Counted from the stretch's first letter, positions 44,253 to 52,928 are shown. The stretch is DNA of 64,000 nt from Aurantimonas coralicida DSM 14790 (GCF_000421645.1 NZ_ATXK01000002.1:496001-560000); one strand, 5' to 3'. A program made the numbers and translations. The notes: a model not told the origin generated them from the letters alone.

Positions 44253-45881
44253 ATGACCGGTGCTGCGGATCGTGCCTGGCGGATCGGCCTCGGCCTCGGC
44301 GCTGCCGGTATCCTCGTCGGCTTCCTCGCCGGTGCCTTCGTCGTGCTTCTCTTTGCGACCGGCGCCGTACCCGATTTTCGGGCGGTGGCCGGCGATCGCT
44401 ATCTCCTCGGCGTCGTCCTGTTCACCCTCGAGCAGGCGGTGCTGTCGACCCTCCTGTCGGTGGTGGGCGCCATCCCGCTGGCACTGGCCCTGCATCGTGC
44501 CCGCTTTCCCGGTCGCCGTGCGGTGCTGCGCCTGTTTCTCCTGCCGCAGGTGCTGCCCGTGCTGGTCGGCGCGCTGGCGATCCTCACCATCTGGGGCCGC
44601 AACGGTCTCGTCTCCGATGCTTTCGCGGCGATCGGACTGGCGCGGCTCGACATCTATGGTCTCTCCGGCATCCTGATCGCCCATGTCTTCTTCAACCTGC
44701 CGCTGGCCGCCCGGCTGATGCTGGCCGGGCTCGATCGCGTGCCGGCCGAAAGCTGGAAGCTCGCCGGGCAATTGTCGCTGAGCCCGCTGGCCACGTTCCG
44801 GCTTGTCGAATGGCCGGCCCTGCGCGGTGCACTGCCGGCGGCCGCAAGCCTGATCTTCATGCTCTGCGTCACCAGCTTCACTCTGGTTCTGGTGCTGGGG
44901 GGCGGGCCCGGCGCCACGACGCTGGAAGTCGCGATCTACCAGTCGCTGCGCTACGACTTCGATCCCGGCCGTGCGATCACGCTGTCGCTCGTCCAGATCG
45001 GCCTGACAGCGATCGTCCTGTGGCTGGCGACCCGTCTCGGCGGCGATGTCGCCGCCGGTTTCGGCCTTGGCGGCCGCGCGCTGCGCTACGATCGCCGCAG
45101 TCCTGCGCGGGCCGCGGTGGACGCGCTCGTGCTGCTCCTCGGCATCGGCTTCGTCCTGGCGCCCTTCGTCGCGGTGGTGGTGCGCGGCCTGGAAGCGGAC
45201 CTGGCGCGATTGCTGGCCGATCCGGCGGTCCATCGTGCGGCGATCACCAGCATCGTCATCGCGACGGCCGCCGCGCTTCTTGCGATGGCCGTCTCGCTGG
45301 CCATCGTCCTTGCCGTCGAGGCGCTGCGCAACGCGCCGGAGGACCGGCTGTCCCCACGCAGGCAGGCGCTCGGTGACGGGTTGGAGACGACGGCCAGTCT
45401 CGTGCTCGTTGTTCCCCCCATCGTGGTCGGGGCCGGCTGGTTCCTCGCGCTGCGGCAGGTCACCGACGTCTTTGCCGCTGCGCCCTATGTCGTGGTCGCC
45501 ACCAACGCCGCCATGGCCGTGCCTTTCATCGTGCGCATCGTCGGGCCGGCGCTGGCGGCGGCCAACCAGGCGACTGGCCGGTTGGCCGACAGCCTCGGCC
45601 TTGCAGGTCTGTCGCGACTGCGGGTGGTGGACTGGCCGGTCTTGCGCGCGCCGGTTGCCCTCGGCTTTGCCTTCGCCCTGGCGATCTCGCTCGGCGATCT
45701 CGGCGCCATCGCCCTGTTCGGCAGCCAGGACCTGGTGACCTTGCCCTATCTCCTGCTGCAGCGCATGGGCAGCTATCGCACGGCCGACGCGGCCGGACTG
45801 GCGCTGCTCCTTGGCATCCTGTGCCTGTCGCTGATGGCCCTGGCCGAGCGCGGACTGACACGAAGGGACCATCCGGCATGA
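44253..45881 (+). CDS. thiP: Thiamine ABC transporter, permease
   Basis: Inner-membrane permease of 542 residues with two homologous halves of about six helices each, as in ThiP. Each half carries an EAA-like loop: SWKLAGQLSLSPLATFRLVEWP near 170 and ADSLGLAGLSRLRVVDWPVL near 448, which contact ThiQ. It starts at ATG 44253, 30 bases after thiB. Its stop overlaps the thiQ ATG (ATGA), so the permease and ATPase are translationally coupled. Confidence 0.94.
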   Translation: MTGAADRAWRIGLGLGAAGILVGFLAGAFVVLLFATGAVPDFRAVAGDRYLLGVVLFTLEQAVLSTLLSVVGAIPLALALHRARFPGRRAVLRLFLLPQVLPVLVGALAILTIWGRNGLVSDAFAAIGLARLDIYGLSGILIAHVFFNLPLAARLMLAGLDRVPAESWKLAGQLSLSPLATFRLVEWPALRGALPAAASLIFMLCVTSFTLVLVLGGGPGATTLEVAIYQSLRYDFDPGRAITLSLVQIGLTAIVLWLATRLGGDVAAGFGLGGRALRYDRRSPARAAVDALVLLLGIGFVLAPFVAVVVRGLEADLARLLADPAVHRAAITSIVIATAAALLAMAVSLAIVLAVEALRNAPEDRLSPRRQALGDGLETTASLVLVVPPIVVGAGWFLALRQVTDVFAAAPYVVVATNAAMAVPFIVRIVGPALAAANQATGRLADSLGLAGLSRLRVVDWPVLRAPVALGFAFALAISLGDLGAIALFGSQDLVTLPYLLLQRMGSYRTADAAGLALLLGILCLSLMALAERGLTRRDHPA

Positions 45882-46612
45882 AGAAGGCCCTCGTCCTCGA
45901 TGACGTCCGCTTTGCCCATGGCGGCAGCGAGATGCGCTTCGATCTTGCGGTGGAGGCTGGCGAATGGCTGGCGGTCATCGGTCCGAGCGGCGCCGGCAAG
46001 TCGACGCTGCTTGACCTCGTAGCGGGGTTCGCTGCGCCCTCCGCGGGCACGATCGCCGTCGACGGACGCGCGATGGCTGGTGTCGCGCCGGCGGAACGCC
46101 CGCTCAGCATCGTCTTCCAGGACAACAATCTGTTTCCCCATCTCGACGTCTTCCGCAATGTCGCCCTCGGCATCGCGCCCGATCTCCGGGTGGCTGCCGC
46201 GGACAGACGCCGCGTCGAGGCGGCTCTGGACGCGGTCGGGCTGGCGGGCTTCGGCAAGCGGCGCCCGGCCGAGATGTCGGGCGGCGAAAGGCAACGCGTG
46301 GCCTTGGCGCGGGTCTTTCTGCGCGATCGGCCGCTTCTCCTTCTCGACGAGCCCTTCGCCGCCCTTGGCCCTGCTCTTCGCCGCGAGATGCTGGCGATCC
46401 TGACCGAATTGCGGGTAGGGCGCGCGGATCCGCCGGCGATCGTCATGGTCACGCACCATCCCGAGGATGCTGTCGGCCACGCCGACCGGACGGCATTTCT
46501 CGACGCCGGCGAGATCGCGGCGATCGGGCCGACGCGCGCCCTGTTGGCCGGAGACGGCGATCCGCGGGTGGCGCGCTATCTCGGCACCGTCGCGCCTAGG
46601 GAACGACCTTGA
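45878..46612 (+). CDS. thiQ: Thiamine ABC transporter, ATP-binding protein
   Basis: Cytosolic ATPase subunit of 244 residues. Walker A GPSGAGKST is at 35-43, the Q-loop is FQDNNLFPHL near 83, the signature MSGGERQRVALAR near 130 and Walker B LLLLDEPFA near 152. The D-loop reads AALGPALR, with Gly where many ABC ATPases have Asp (SALD); I do not know whether this is normal for alphaproteobacterial ThiQ. ATG 45878 overlaps the thiP stop; the longer upstream frame is a shadow of thiP. It powers uptake by ThiBP. Confidence 0.94.
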   Translation: MKKALVLDDVRFAHGGSEMRFDLAVEAGEWLAVIGPSGAGKSTLLDLVAGFAAPSAGTIAVDGRAMAGVAPAERPLSIVFQDNNLFPHLDVFRNVALGIAPDLRVAAADRRRVEAALDAVGLAGFGKRRPAEMSGGERQRVALARVFLRDRPLLLLDEPFAALGPALRREMLAILTELRVGRADPPAIVMVTHHPEDAVGHADRTAFLDAGEIAAIGPTRALLAGDGDPRVARYLGTVAPRERP

Positions 46613-46819
46613 CCCCGACCGACAAGGGACCGGCCCGCTAACTTCGTGACTGACGTATTTCCGGCGGATTTTCCCGGTAGCGGACAGGGAAGGCACGAGG
46701 CAAGCGGCGGCGCTTTTTCGAAATCTGTTGCTGATCGATCCTAACCCGTGTGACAGCGGTTCGGATAAGCCTTGAGTCTCGGGAAGCGAAGCGGTTCTGT
46801 GGGGGCGACGATCGCAGCG

Positions 46820-48349
46820 ATGGCAATGAACTCCGGTCCTGGTCGTGCGGGACGCCTTGTGCGCCGCATGATCGGCGGTGTCGCGCTCGGCGCGTTGCTG
46901 GCGACCGGCGCCTGCACCACGATCGAAGCGGGGCTGGATGGCCTGTCGCCTGCCAGCAGCAGCGTGCAGGCGGGATATGCTGCGACGCGTCGTCCGATTA
47001 CCTTCGAAAACGTCCAGCGCAGCGATCCGCAATCGGTCATCGGACGCTCCCAGCACCCCAAAATCCTGGCGGCCTATGGCGGCGCCTATTCCGATCCCAA
47101 GCTGGAGCGCACGCTCGCCACCATCGTCGGCAAGCTGGCTGCCCAGACCGACGATCCGAACCGCGCCTACCGCATCACCATCCTGAACTCGCCCAACGTC
47201 AATGCCTTCGCGCTGCCGGGCGGCTACGTCTACATCACCCGTGGTCTCGTCGCCCTGGCCAACGATTCGGCCGAGGTGGCTGCGGTGATCGGCCACGAGA
47301 TGGCGCATATTACCGCCAATCACGGCATCGAGCGCCAGCAGCGCGAGCAGGCCGCCGAGATTGCCAGCCGGGTCGTCAGCGAAGTGCTGGCGGGCGAGCC
47401 GGCCGGGCAGGTCGCCCTGGCGCGCGGCAAGCTGAGCCTTGCCCAGTTCTCGCGCCAGCAGGAGCTGCAGGCCGACATTCTCGGCATTCGCCACATCGCC
47501 AAGGCCGGTTTCGATCCGTTCGCCGCCGCGCGCTTCCTGCAGGCGATGGATTCCTATGCCAAGATCCGCACGGCCTTCCAGGCCGGCGATCCCGAGCTGG
47601 ACTTCCTCTCTTCGCATCCGTCGGCGCCGCAACGCATCGATCTCGCCAACCGGCATGCGCGGGAATACGGCCAGCCGGGCACGGGGGCGACGGATCGCGA
47701 TCGCTATCTGGCGGGCATCGACGGCATGCTGTTCGGCGATTCCGCCGTCGAAGGCTATGTCCGCGAGCAGCGCTTCTACCATCCCGGTCTCGGCATCACC
47801 TTCGAAGTGCCGAAGGGCTTCGTCATCGACAACACCGCCGAGGCCGTGCTGGCGAGCGGCCCCAACGACACCGCGATCCGGTTCGATGGCGTCGCATTGC
47901 CCAAGACCACCGGCCTCGTCGACTACGTCAACAGCGGCTGGATCGGCGGGCTCGACCCGTCGAGCATCCAGGCCTTCAAGATCGGCAATCTCGACGCGGT
48001 GTCGGCCCGGGCTGAGGGCGGCGAATATGTCTTCGACGTCACCGTGGTGCGGGTCGGCGGACAGGTCTATCGCTTTCTGACGGCCGTGCAGGCAAGTTCC
48101 GCGGGCACGGCGGCCGGGATCGCAGGGAAGGTGGCGAACTCGTTCCGGCTTCTCTCGACGGCCGAGAAGGAGAGCCTGAAGCCGCTGCGCATCCGGATCG
48201 TCACGGCATCGGCCGGCGACAGTACGGCTTCGCTGGCCGCCCGCATGGTTGGGGTTGAGGGCAAGACGGCGATGTTCCGGCTGCTCAACGATCTCGATGC
48301 GAATGAGAACGTGAAGCCCGGTACGCGGTACAAGATCGTCGCCGAGTAA
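46820..48349 (+). CDS. M48-family metalloprotease, possible lipoprotein
   Basis: Predicted periplasmic or outer-membrane-associated zinc protease of BepA/LoiP type. I choose ATG 46820 (509 residues); TTG 46772 would add 16 residues. The N-terminal hydrophobic segment ends GALLATGACTT, a poor but possible lipobox. The peptidase domain has SPNVNAFALPGGYVYITRG near 125-143 and the zinc motif HEMAHITANH near 165, with the third ligand in QQELQADILG near 214. The C-terminal quarter (about 435-505) ends in a LysM-like PGTRYKIV segment, suggesting peptidoglycan binding. It probably handles misfolded envelope proteins. Confidence 0.88.
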   Translation: MAMNSGPGRAGRLVRRMIGGVALGALLATGACTTIEAGLDGLSPASSSVQAGYAATRRPITFENVQRSDPQSVIGRSQHPKILAAYGGAYSDPKLERTLATIVGKLAAQTDDPNRAYRITILNSPNVNAFALPGGYVYITRGLVALANDSAEVAAVIGHEMAHITANHGIERQQREQAAEIASRVVSEVLAGEPAGQVALARGKLSLAQFSRQQELQADILGIRHIAKAGFDPFAAARFLQAMDSYAKIRTAFQAGDPELDFLSSHPSAPQRIDLANRHAREYGQPGTGATDRDRYLAGIDGMLFGDSAVEGYVREQRFYHPGLGITFEVPKGFVIDNTAEAVLASGPNDTAIRFDGVALPKTTGLVDYVNSGWIGGLDPSSIQAFKIGNLDAVSARAEGGEYVFDVTVVRVGGQVYRFLTAVQASSAGTAAGIAGKVANSFRLLSTAEKESLKPLRIRIVTASAGDSTASLAARMVGVEGKTAMFRLLNDLDANENVKPGTRYKIVAE

Positions 48350-48380
48350 CCGGTCTCCCCCTGGCGCCAGACTGCGATCC

Positions 48381-48420
48381 AACGAAAAAGGGGCGCCCGA
48401 TCGGGAGCCCCTTTTTCGTT
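48381..48420. terminator. Perfect bidirectional terminator
   Basis: A 14-base perfect inverted repeat, AACGAAAAAGGGGC at 48381-48394 with its complement at 48407-48420, has a 12-base G/C loop and A/T-rich stem bases giving TTTTT on both strands. It separates the convergent M48 and sigma-factor genes. Confidence 0.9.
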
Positions 48421-48437
48421 GGAAGTGATGCTGGCGA

Positions 48438-49307
48438 TCAGCTCACATAGGCACTGCGGTCGGCGTTGGTCTCGAGCAGCGCAGCGCGCAGCTTTTCCAG
48501 CGCACGGGTCTCGATCTGGCGCACCCGCTCCTTGGAGATGCCGAGCTTGGTGCCCAGCGCTTCCAGGGTGGCACCGTCGTCCTGCAGGCGGCGCTCGCGG
48601 ATGATCTTCAGCTCGCGCTCGGACAGAACGTCGAGGGCACTGTGCAGCCAGGTGACGCGACGCTCGTCGTCGATCGACACGGAGACCATCTCGTCCGGCA
48701 GGGGCGAGTTCGACACGAGGAAATCCTGTCGGTCGGCGCTGCCAGATTCGTCTTCCATCAGGGGGGCGTTGAGGGAGGAATCAGGGCCGGACAGACGGGA
48801 ATCCATCAGCGCCACGTCGCCTTCCGACACCTTCAGTGCCGTCGCGATTTCCTTGTACATGGCGCTGCCGGTCACGCCGCCGTCGGCGCCCTGGCTGAGC
48901 CGTGCCCGCAGCCGGCGCAGATTGAAGAAGAGAGCCTTCTGGGCCGAAGAGGTGCCGCCGCGAACGATCGACCAGTTGCGCAGGATGTAGTCCTGGATTG
49001 ATGCCCGGATCCACCACGTCGCATAGGTGGAGAAGCGCACTTCCCGCTCCGGCTCGAACCGTGCCGCTGCCTCCAGAAGACCGACATGGCCTTCCTGGAT
49101 GAGGTCGTTCATAGCGAGGCCGAAATGGCGGAACTTGGCGGCCATCGAGATGACGAGGCGCATATGGGCGGAGGTAATCTTGTGAAGGGCTTCCTGGTCG
49201 CGCTTTTCCTTCCAGCGCACCGCCAGTTCGTACTCTTCTTCGCGCTGCAGGTACGGGGCGGACATGGCCGCGCGGATCAGCGTACGGCGAGCGGACTGTG
49301 ACTTCAT
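48438..49307 (-). CDS. rpoH: RNA polymerase sigma-32-type factor (RpoH family)
   Basis: Sigma-70-family factor of 289 residues in the RpoH group. Region 2 has NDLIQEGHVGLLEAAARFEP near 67, then FSTYATWWIRASIQDYILRN near 91. The RpoH box QKALFFNLRRLR near 121 identifies the group, and region 4 ends ISKERVRQIETRALEKLR near 260. ATG 49307 has GGAGGG seven bases upstream. Rhizobial genomes usually carry two rpoH genes; the carD/M48 neighbourhood and a GGAAC-type promoter candidate upstream suggest the stress-induced rpoH2 type, but that is inferred. Confidence 0.9.
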   Translation of the reverse strand: MKSQSARRTLIRAAMSAPYLQREEEYELAVRWKEKRDQEALHKITSAHMRLVISMAAKFRHFGLAMNDLIQEGHVGLLEAAARFEPEREVRFSTYATWWIRASIQDYILRNWSIVRGGTSSAQKALFFNLRRLRARLSQGADGGVTGSAMYKEIATALKVSEGDVALMDSRLSGPDSSLNAPLMEDESGSADRQDFLVSNSPLPDEMVSVSIDDERRVTWLHSALDVLSERELKIIRERRLQDDGATLEALGTKLGISKERVRQIETRALEKLRAALLETNADRSAYVS

Positions 49308-49659
49308 CGGTTACCCTCCGGTCAAGCTTATGAGGCGCTGTGGCCTACCGAGCGAGGCTGCTTGCGGGTTCACGCGTCGGTGTTCATGAAACACGGATTG
49401 GCCGCAAACGTTCCCGGAGGGGAAAACTTTTTTGGCTTAGGTAGCGGGGGTGCCGTATTCGGCAAGGGAACCGGGCCGATGGCGGCCGGCGCGCAAGATC
49501 GCGCAAAGGCGATCAGGATCGCCGTGTGTGAAGCCTATGCCAGTTTGCACGCAGAGGCAACGATGGCGCTCGGGGCCCGGCGCCACAAGAAAGGCCGGCG
49601 CACCTTGCGGTGGCCGGCCCGGCTTCGTCCGTGGACGATAGTCATGTTCGAAGGCGGCC
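49308..49659. other. Upstream region of the sigma-factor gene
   Basis: The 352 bases between carD's stop and the rpoH start hold no convincing gene. They contain a candidate EcfG-type promoter for rpoH (49390-49414) and, at the left end of carD, a hairpin around its stop codon (49651-49671). Small open frames here are shadow-like. Confidence 0.5.
49390..49414 (-). promoter_or_regulatory. Candidate EcfG promoter of rpoH
   Basis: On the minus strand GGAAC (49414-49410), a 16-base spacer and TGTT (49393-49390) approximate the GGAAC-N16/17-CGTT consensus. It lies about 80 bases before the sigma-factor ATG. In Sinorhizobium rpoH2 is under RpoE2 (EcfG) control, which fits, but the -10 has one mismatch and this is a by-eye match. 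Confidence 0.4.
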
Positions 49660-49671
49660 TCAGGCCGCCTT
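49651..49671. terminator. Hairpin with the carD stop codon in its loop
   Basis: AAGGCGGCC (49651-49659) and GGCCGCCTT (49663-49671) are perfect complements; the three-base loop is exactly the carD stop codon (TGA on the minus strand). A TTTT run follows only on the plus strand, so for carD mRNA it is more likely a 3'-end stabiliser than a full terminator. Confidence 0.5.
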
Positions 49672-50277
49672 TTCCTGCTCGTCGGTCTCGCCGGTGGCAG
49701 CCGCCGGTGCATCGGCCTCGCCTTCGGCTTCCGCTTCTTCCTCACCCTTGGCGACGCGCTTCGGGCCCTTGTTGAGGTTGAGCTCGATCAGCTGCACCGC
49801 CTCGGTCTCGGAGACCTCGTTGACGGCCGCGAGTTCGCGGGCCATGCGGCCGAGCGCGGCTTCGTAGAGCTGGCGTTCGGAATAGGACTGCTCGGGCTGG
49901 CTGTCGGCGCGATAGAGGTCGCGGACCACTTCGGCGATCTGGATCAGGTCGCCCGAATTGATCTTGGCATCGTATTCCTGGGCGCGGCGGCTCCACATGG
50001 TCTTCTTCACGCGGGCGCGGCCCTGCACGACCTTCAGCGAGCGCTCGACGAAGTCCGTTTCAGAGAGTTTGCGCATGCCGACGGATTCGGCCTTGGCGAC
50101 CGGGACCTTCAAGCGCATCTTGTCTTTCTCGAAGTCGATGACGAAGAGCTCGAGCTTCATGCCCGCTACTTCCTGCTCCTCGATCGCTACGATCTGGCCG
50201 ACGCCATGAGCCGGATAGACGATGCTCTCTCCGGTCTTGAAACCCTGGCGGTTGGAAGCCTTCTTCTGACTGCTCAT
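49660..50277 (-). CDS. carD: CarD-family transcriptional regulator
   Basis: RNA-polymerase-binding regulator of 205 residues. The N-terminal RID/Tudor-like domain (about 10-70) has FKTGESIVYPAHGVGQIVAIE and MKLELFVIDFEKDKMRLKVPV in two blocks and contacts the beta subunit. The helical DNA-binding domain (about 75-165) has KKTMWSRRAQEYDAKINSGD, then EVVRDLYRA and SYSERQLYEAALGRMARELA; its Trp is the expected minor-groove wedge. The last 30 residues are acidic low complexity (EEEAEAEGEAD). CarD stabilises open complexes at rRNA and other promoters. The gene is monocistronic, divergent from nothing, and 352 bases upstream of the sigma-factor gene on the same strand. Confidence 0.93.
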   Translation of the reverse strand: MSSQKKASNRQGFKTGESIVYPAHGVGQIVAIEEQEVAGMKLELFVIDFEKDKMRLKVPVAKAESVGMRKLSETDFVERSLKVVQGRARVKKTMWSRRAQEYDAKINSGDLIQIAEVVRDLYRADSQPEQSYSERQLYEAALGRMARELAAVNEVSETEAVQLIELNLNKGPKRVAKGEEEAEAEGEADAPAAATGETDEQEKAA

Positions 50278-50704
50278 ACGCTTTTTTAAACTCCCTGTTG
50301 TGCCTGGCCGCGGCAGCCGCTAGACACGGGTGGCGGCGCAGGCGCCGCCGTTTGCTTGGGGCCCGGTGGTACTTGCCGGACCGCAGTCGATCGGTGTAAT
50401 CGCCTCCCGTGTTCCCGCATGAGCGCCGCATGGACCGAGCGGTCGCAAGCGGACGGACATTCTTCTCGGTAGGGAAGCATCCTTTTCGGACAGGCCCGAG
50501 AGCGCTGGACGGCGTCAAGAGCTGGCCATGAGGCCGACTGTGTGACGACCCTACACCAATCTGACGAAAAATTCAAGGTTTCTGCCACTTAGGCGGTCGT
50601 TCGTCGCGGCGCAGCATCCGCGCGGCGCGATTCGCGGCGTGCCACGTCGTACGGGTTCCATCCACCTGTCTGCGACGCAGGCAATCAGCGGGTGGGCGCG
50701 GCCT
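50278..50704. other. carD leader and crp/fnr-like gene tail region
   Basis: The 427 bases between carD's start and the stop of the Crp/Fnr gene, both on the minus strand, have no credible gene. A G/C-rich palindrome (GGCGGCGC..GGCGCCGCC) lies at about 50331-50350, within the likely carD 5' leader, and TTTTTTAAA lies just before the carD ribosome-binding site. I recognise no promoter motif. Confidence 0.4.
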
Positions 50705-51478
50705 TCAGTTCCCCTTCGGCGAACCCGGTACCATGTGCACCTCCTGGCGAAAGTGCAGGTATTGCGGATCGAAGTCGCCGACATGGGCAAAGGCGGACCA
50801 GTCCTTGATCGTCATGCGGGAACGCTCCCGCTCGATCAGGTTCTCCGCTTTGAATTCCTGCAGCACCCGGTTCACCGTCACGACGGTGAGGCCAAGCGCA
50901 TCGGCCAGTTCGTGCTGGGTCAACGGCAGATGATAGACGAGGTCCGGCGCAAGCTGCACGGCCCGTAACCTGACCGCGAGTTCGCAGAGAAGATGCGCCG
51001 TGCGGCTCTTGCCGGACAGGCGGCCGAGCCCGACGATCCATTCACGGAAGATCGCGCCGTCGATGAGTGTTTCGAGCCACAGGGCGGCGGCGACATTGGG
51101 CCGCTCCCGGCAGAGGTTCCAGACGGCCTTGTGAGACACGAACCCCACGCGCGACGGGGTGGTGGCCGCAAAACTGTGGTCCATCCGGCGGATATGCAAG
51201 CTGTGTAGGTCCGGAATATCACCCGGGACGTTGAAGGCGATGATCTGCCGGCGGCCATCGCGAATGTTGCGATAGCGATAGGTGAAGCCTTCGATGAGGA
51301 TACAGCAATGGGAGACCGTCTCGCCCTCGCTGACGATATCCGTGTCGGCGGCGACGTCACGAACGGCGATGGGCAGGGCCGACAGCGCGGCGCGATCCTC
51401 GTCGTTCAATTCCGCGATCATGTCGAGGCGGGTGATCAGCTTTCGATGGGCGTCAGTCGCCAATGCACATCCTTCCAT
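50705..51478 (-). CDS. Crp/Fnr-family transcriptional regulator
   Basis: Regulator of 257 residues from ATG 51478; longer in-frame starts upstream have no better signal. The cyclic-nucleotide-binding-fold domain spans about 20-140 (DTDIVSEGETVSHCCILIEGFTYRYRN in pieces, then GDIPDLHSL). The C-terminal Crp helix-turn-helix is at about 165-235 with LPLTQHELADALGLTVVTVNR. It lacks the N-terminal four-cysteine Fe-S motif of oxygen-sensing FNR, and the cNMP pocket residues do not match Crp, so the signal is unknown. This subgroup (FixK-like/general Crp-Fnr) is abundant in Hyphomicrobiales. It is divergent from the second diguanylate cyclase. Confidence 0.88.
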   Translation of the reverse strand: MEGCALATDAHRKLITRLDMIAELNDEDRAALSALPIAVRDVAADTDIVSEGETVSHCCILIEGFTYRYRNIRDGRRQIIAFNVPGDIPDLHSLHIRRMDHSFAATTPSRVGFVSHKAVWNLCRERPNVAAALWLETLIDGAIFREWIVGLGRLSGKSRTAHLLCELAVRLRAVQLAPDLVYHLPLTQHELADALGLTVVTVNRVLQEFKAENLIERERSRMTIKDWSAFAHVGDFDPQYLHFRQEVHMVPGSPKGN

Positions 51479-51736
51479 TCCGTCGAGAGTGAAGACGATG
51501 GCATTCCGCGCCACAGCCCCATTCCGCTTGACCGACACCTTCGGCATGACAGGCAAATGGTTTGCCTGCAAGACACGGCGCCCGCTGCCTGGGATGGTTG
51601 CATCATGCAATGGTGATGACGTGCGATCTACCCGTCTAGAGTAGGCAAATTGTTGCCCGGATACCGGACATTAACCGTTTCGAACAAAATTGCCGGCATA
51701 GTCGAACGAGTTCAATGATCCGATTGACCGAGCGCT

Positions 51737-52885
51737 GTGGCCCATCTTGACCTCATCCTAGTGCTGCTGAACGGGCTTGGCCTGATGGCGCTGATCGCTC
51801 TGGCGTTCGGTACCATCGAGCGCCTGATGTCGGACCCGGCGCTGAAGCGGTGGCTGCATGCGCCTGTGTTCGCGATGGGCACCGTCGCTTCGATGCTCTC
51901 TCCGGCGCATCTCGCCGACGGCATCATCGTCGATACGCGCTGCGTCATCGTCGCCTTGGCAGGAGCGTTCGTCGGCTGGCCCGCGGCGCTGGTGGCAGGT
52001 CTCGCCGGCGCGATCTACCGGATGGGGCTAGGCGGTGCCGGTGCGCCCGTCGGCGTCGCCACGATCGTGCTGGCCGCCGGCGTTGGGCTGATCTGGGGCC
52101 GACTGTACCGGCATGGCCAGACCGCGCGGCGTCGTCATCTCGTCGTGCTCGGCCTGCTCGTATCAGCTCATATCGGACTGTTCGTCCTGCTGCCGTTGCC
52201 AGATCCGCTGGGTTTCACCTTGAACCTGATCCCCTTCGTGGTGCCGACCTATGTCGCGGGCGTCTTCGTGATGGGGTCGATGATGCAGCGGGAGACCCGC
52301 ATGATGCGGCGCGAACAGAGCCTCGAGGTGGATGCCTTCACCGATGCCCTGACTGGCCTTGCGAACCGTCGGGCCTACGACGCGCTGATCGCGGAGGAAC
52401 TGGCACAAGGTCGCGGCGCGGATATCGGCGTGACGCTGCTCGTCGTGGATTTCGATCACTTCAAGCAGGTCAACGATACTTATGGACACGAGACCGGCGA
52501 CGAGGCGTTGAAGGCCGTCAGCCGTATCCTGCGGTCCTGCGTACGCGAAGGCGACTATGTCTGCCGCCATGGCGGCGAGGAATTTACCGTGATCCTGCCG
52601 CAGACCGGACTGCCGCAAGGCCGGCGCACGGCCGAGCGCATTCGGCACGCCATCGAAGCGGCTCCGCTGATCGCCGGCGACCGGAACCTGTCGCTGACGG
52701 TCAGCATCGGCGTTGCCGGAGCGCCGCAGCATGGCGACGATCCGAACACGCTGTATCGTTGCGCCGATGCGGCGCTCTACGAAGCGAAAAGCGCAGGACG
52801 CGACCAGGTGGTTGTGTATGGGCGCCCTCAACTGCGCGAGATCGTGTCGCTCGACGAAACTAAGGTGCTGGCGCTCGCCAGCTGA
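51737..52885 (+). CDS. Membrane diguanylate cyclase (GGDEF), copy 2
   Basis: Inner-membrane enzyme of 382 residues with the same layout as copy 1 at 39.8 kb. The N-terminal sensor has about six hydrophobic segments (ILVLLNGLGLMALIALAFG near 7, IVALAGAFVGWPAALVAGL near 69). The GGDEF domain (about 200-360) has DALTGLANRR, DFDHFKQVNDTYGHETGD, active site HGGEEF and the inhibitory RxxD (REGD) five residues earlier. The start is GTG 51737; there is no nearby ATG and the ribosome-binding site is weak. It is predicted active and product-inhibited. It is divergent from the Crp/Fnr gene, which may control it. Confidence 0.9.
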   Translation: MAHLDLILVLLNGLGLMALIALAFGTIERLMSDPALKRWLHAPVFAMGTVASMLSPAHLADGIIVDTRCVIVALAGAFVGWPAALVAGLAGAIYRMGLGGAGAPVGVATIVLAAGVGLIWGRLYRHGQTARRRHLVVLGLLVSAHIGLFVLLPLPDPLGFTLNLIPFVVPTYVAGVFVMGSMMQRETRMMRREQSLEVDAFTDALTGLANRRAYDALIAEELAQGRGADIGVTLLVVDFDHFKQVNDTYGHETGDEALKAVSRILRSCVREGDYVCRHGGEEFTVILPQTGLPQGRRTAERIRHAIEAAPLIAGDRNLSLTVSIGVAGAPQHGDDPNTLYRCADAALYEAKSAGRDQVVVYGRPQLREIVSLDETKVLALAS

Positions 52886-52928
52886 CGCATTCTCCTACTG
52901 ACCACGGCCGGAAACGCGCGCGGACCCC

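Noticed and set aside
43104-48382. Long minus-strand frames opposite thiBPQ and the M48 gene
   Set aside because: All overlap confident plus-strand genes and consist of Arg/Gln/Asp-rich shadow sequence.
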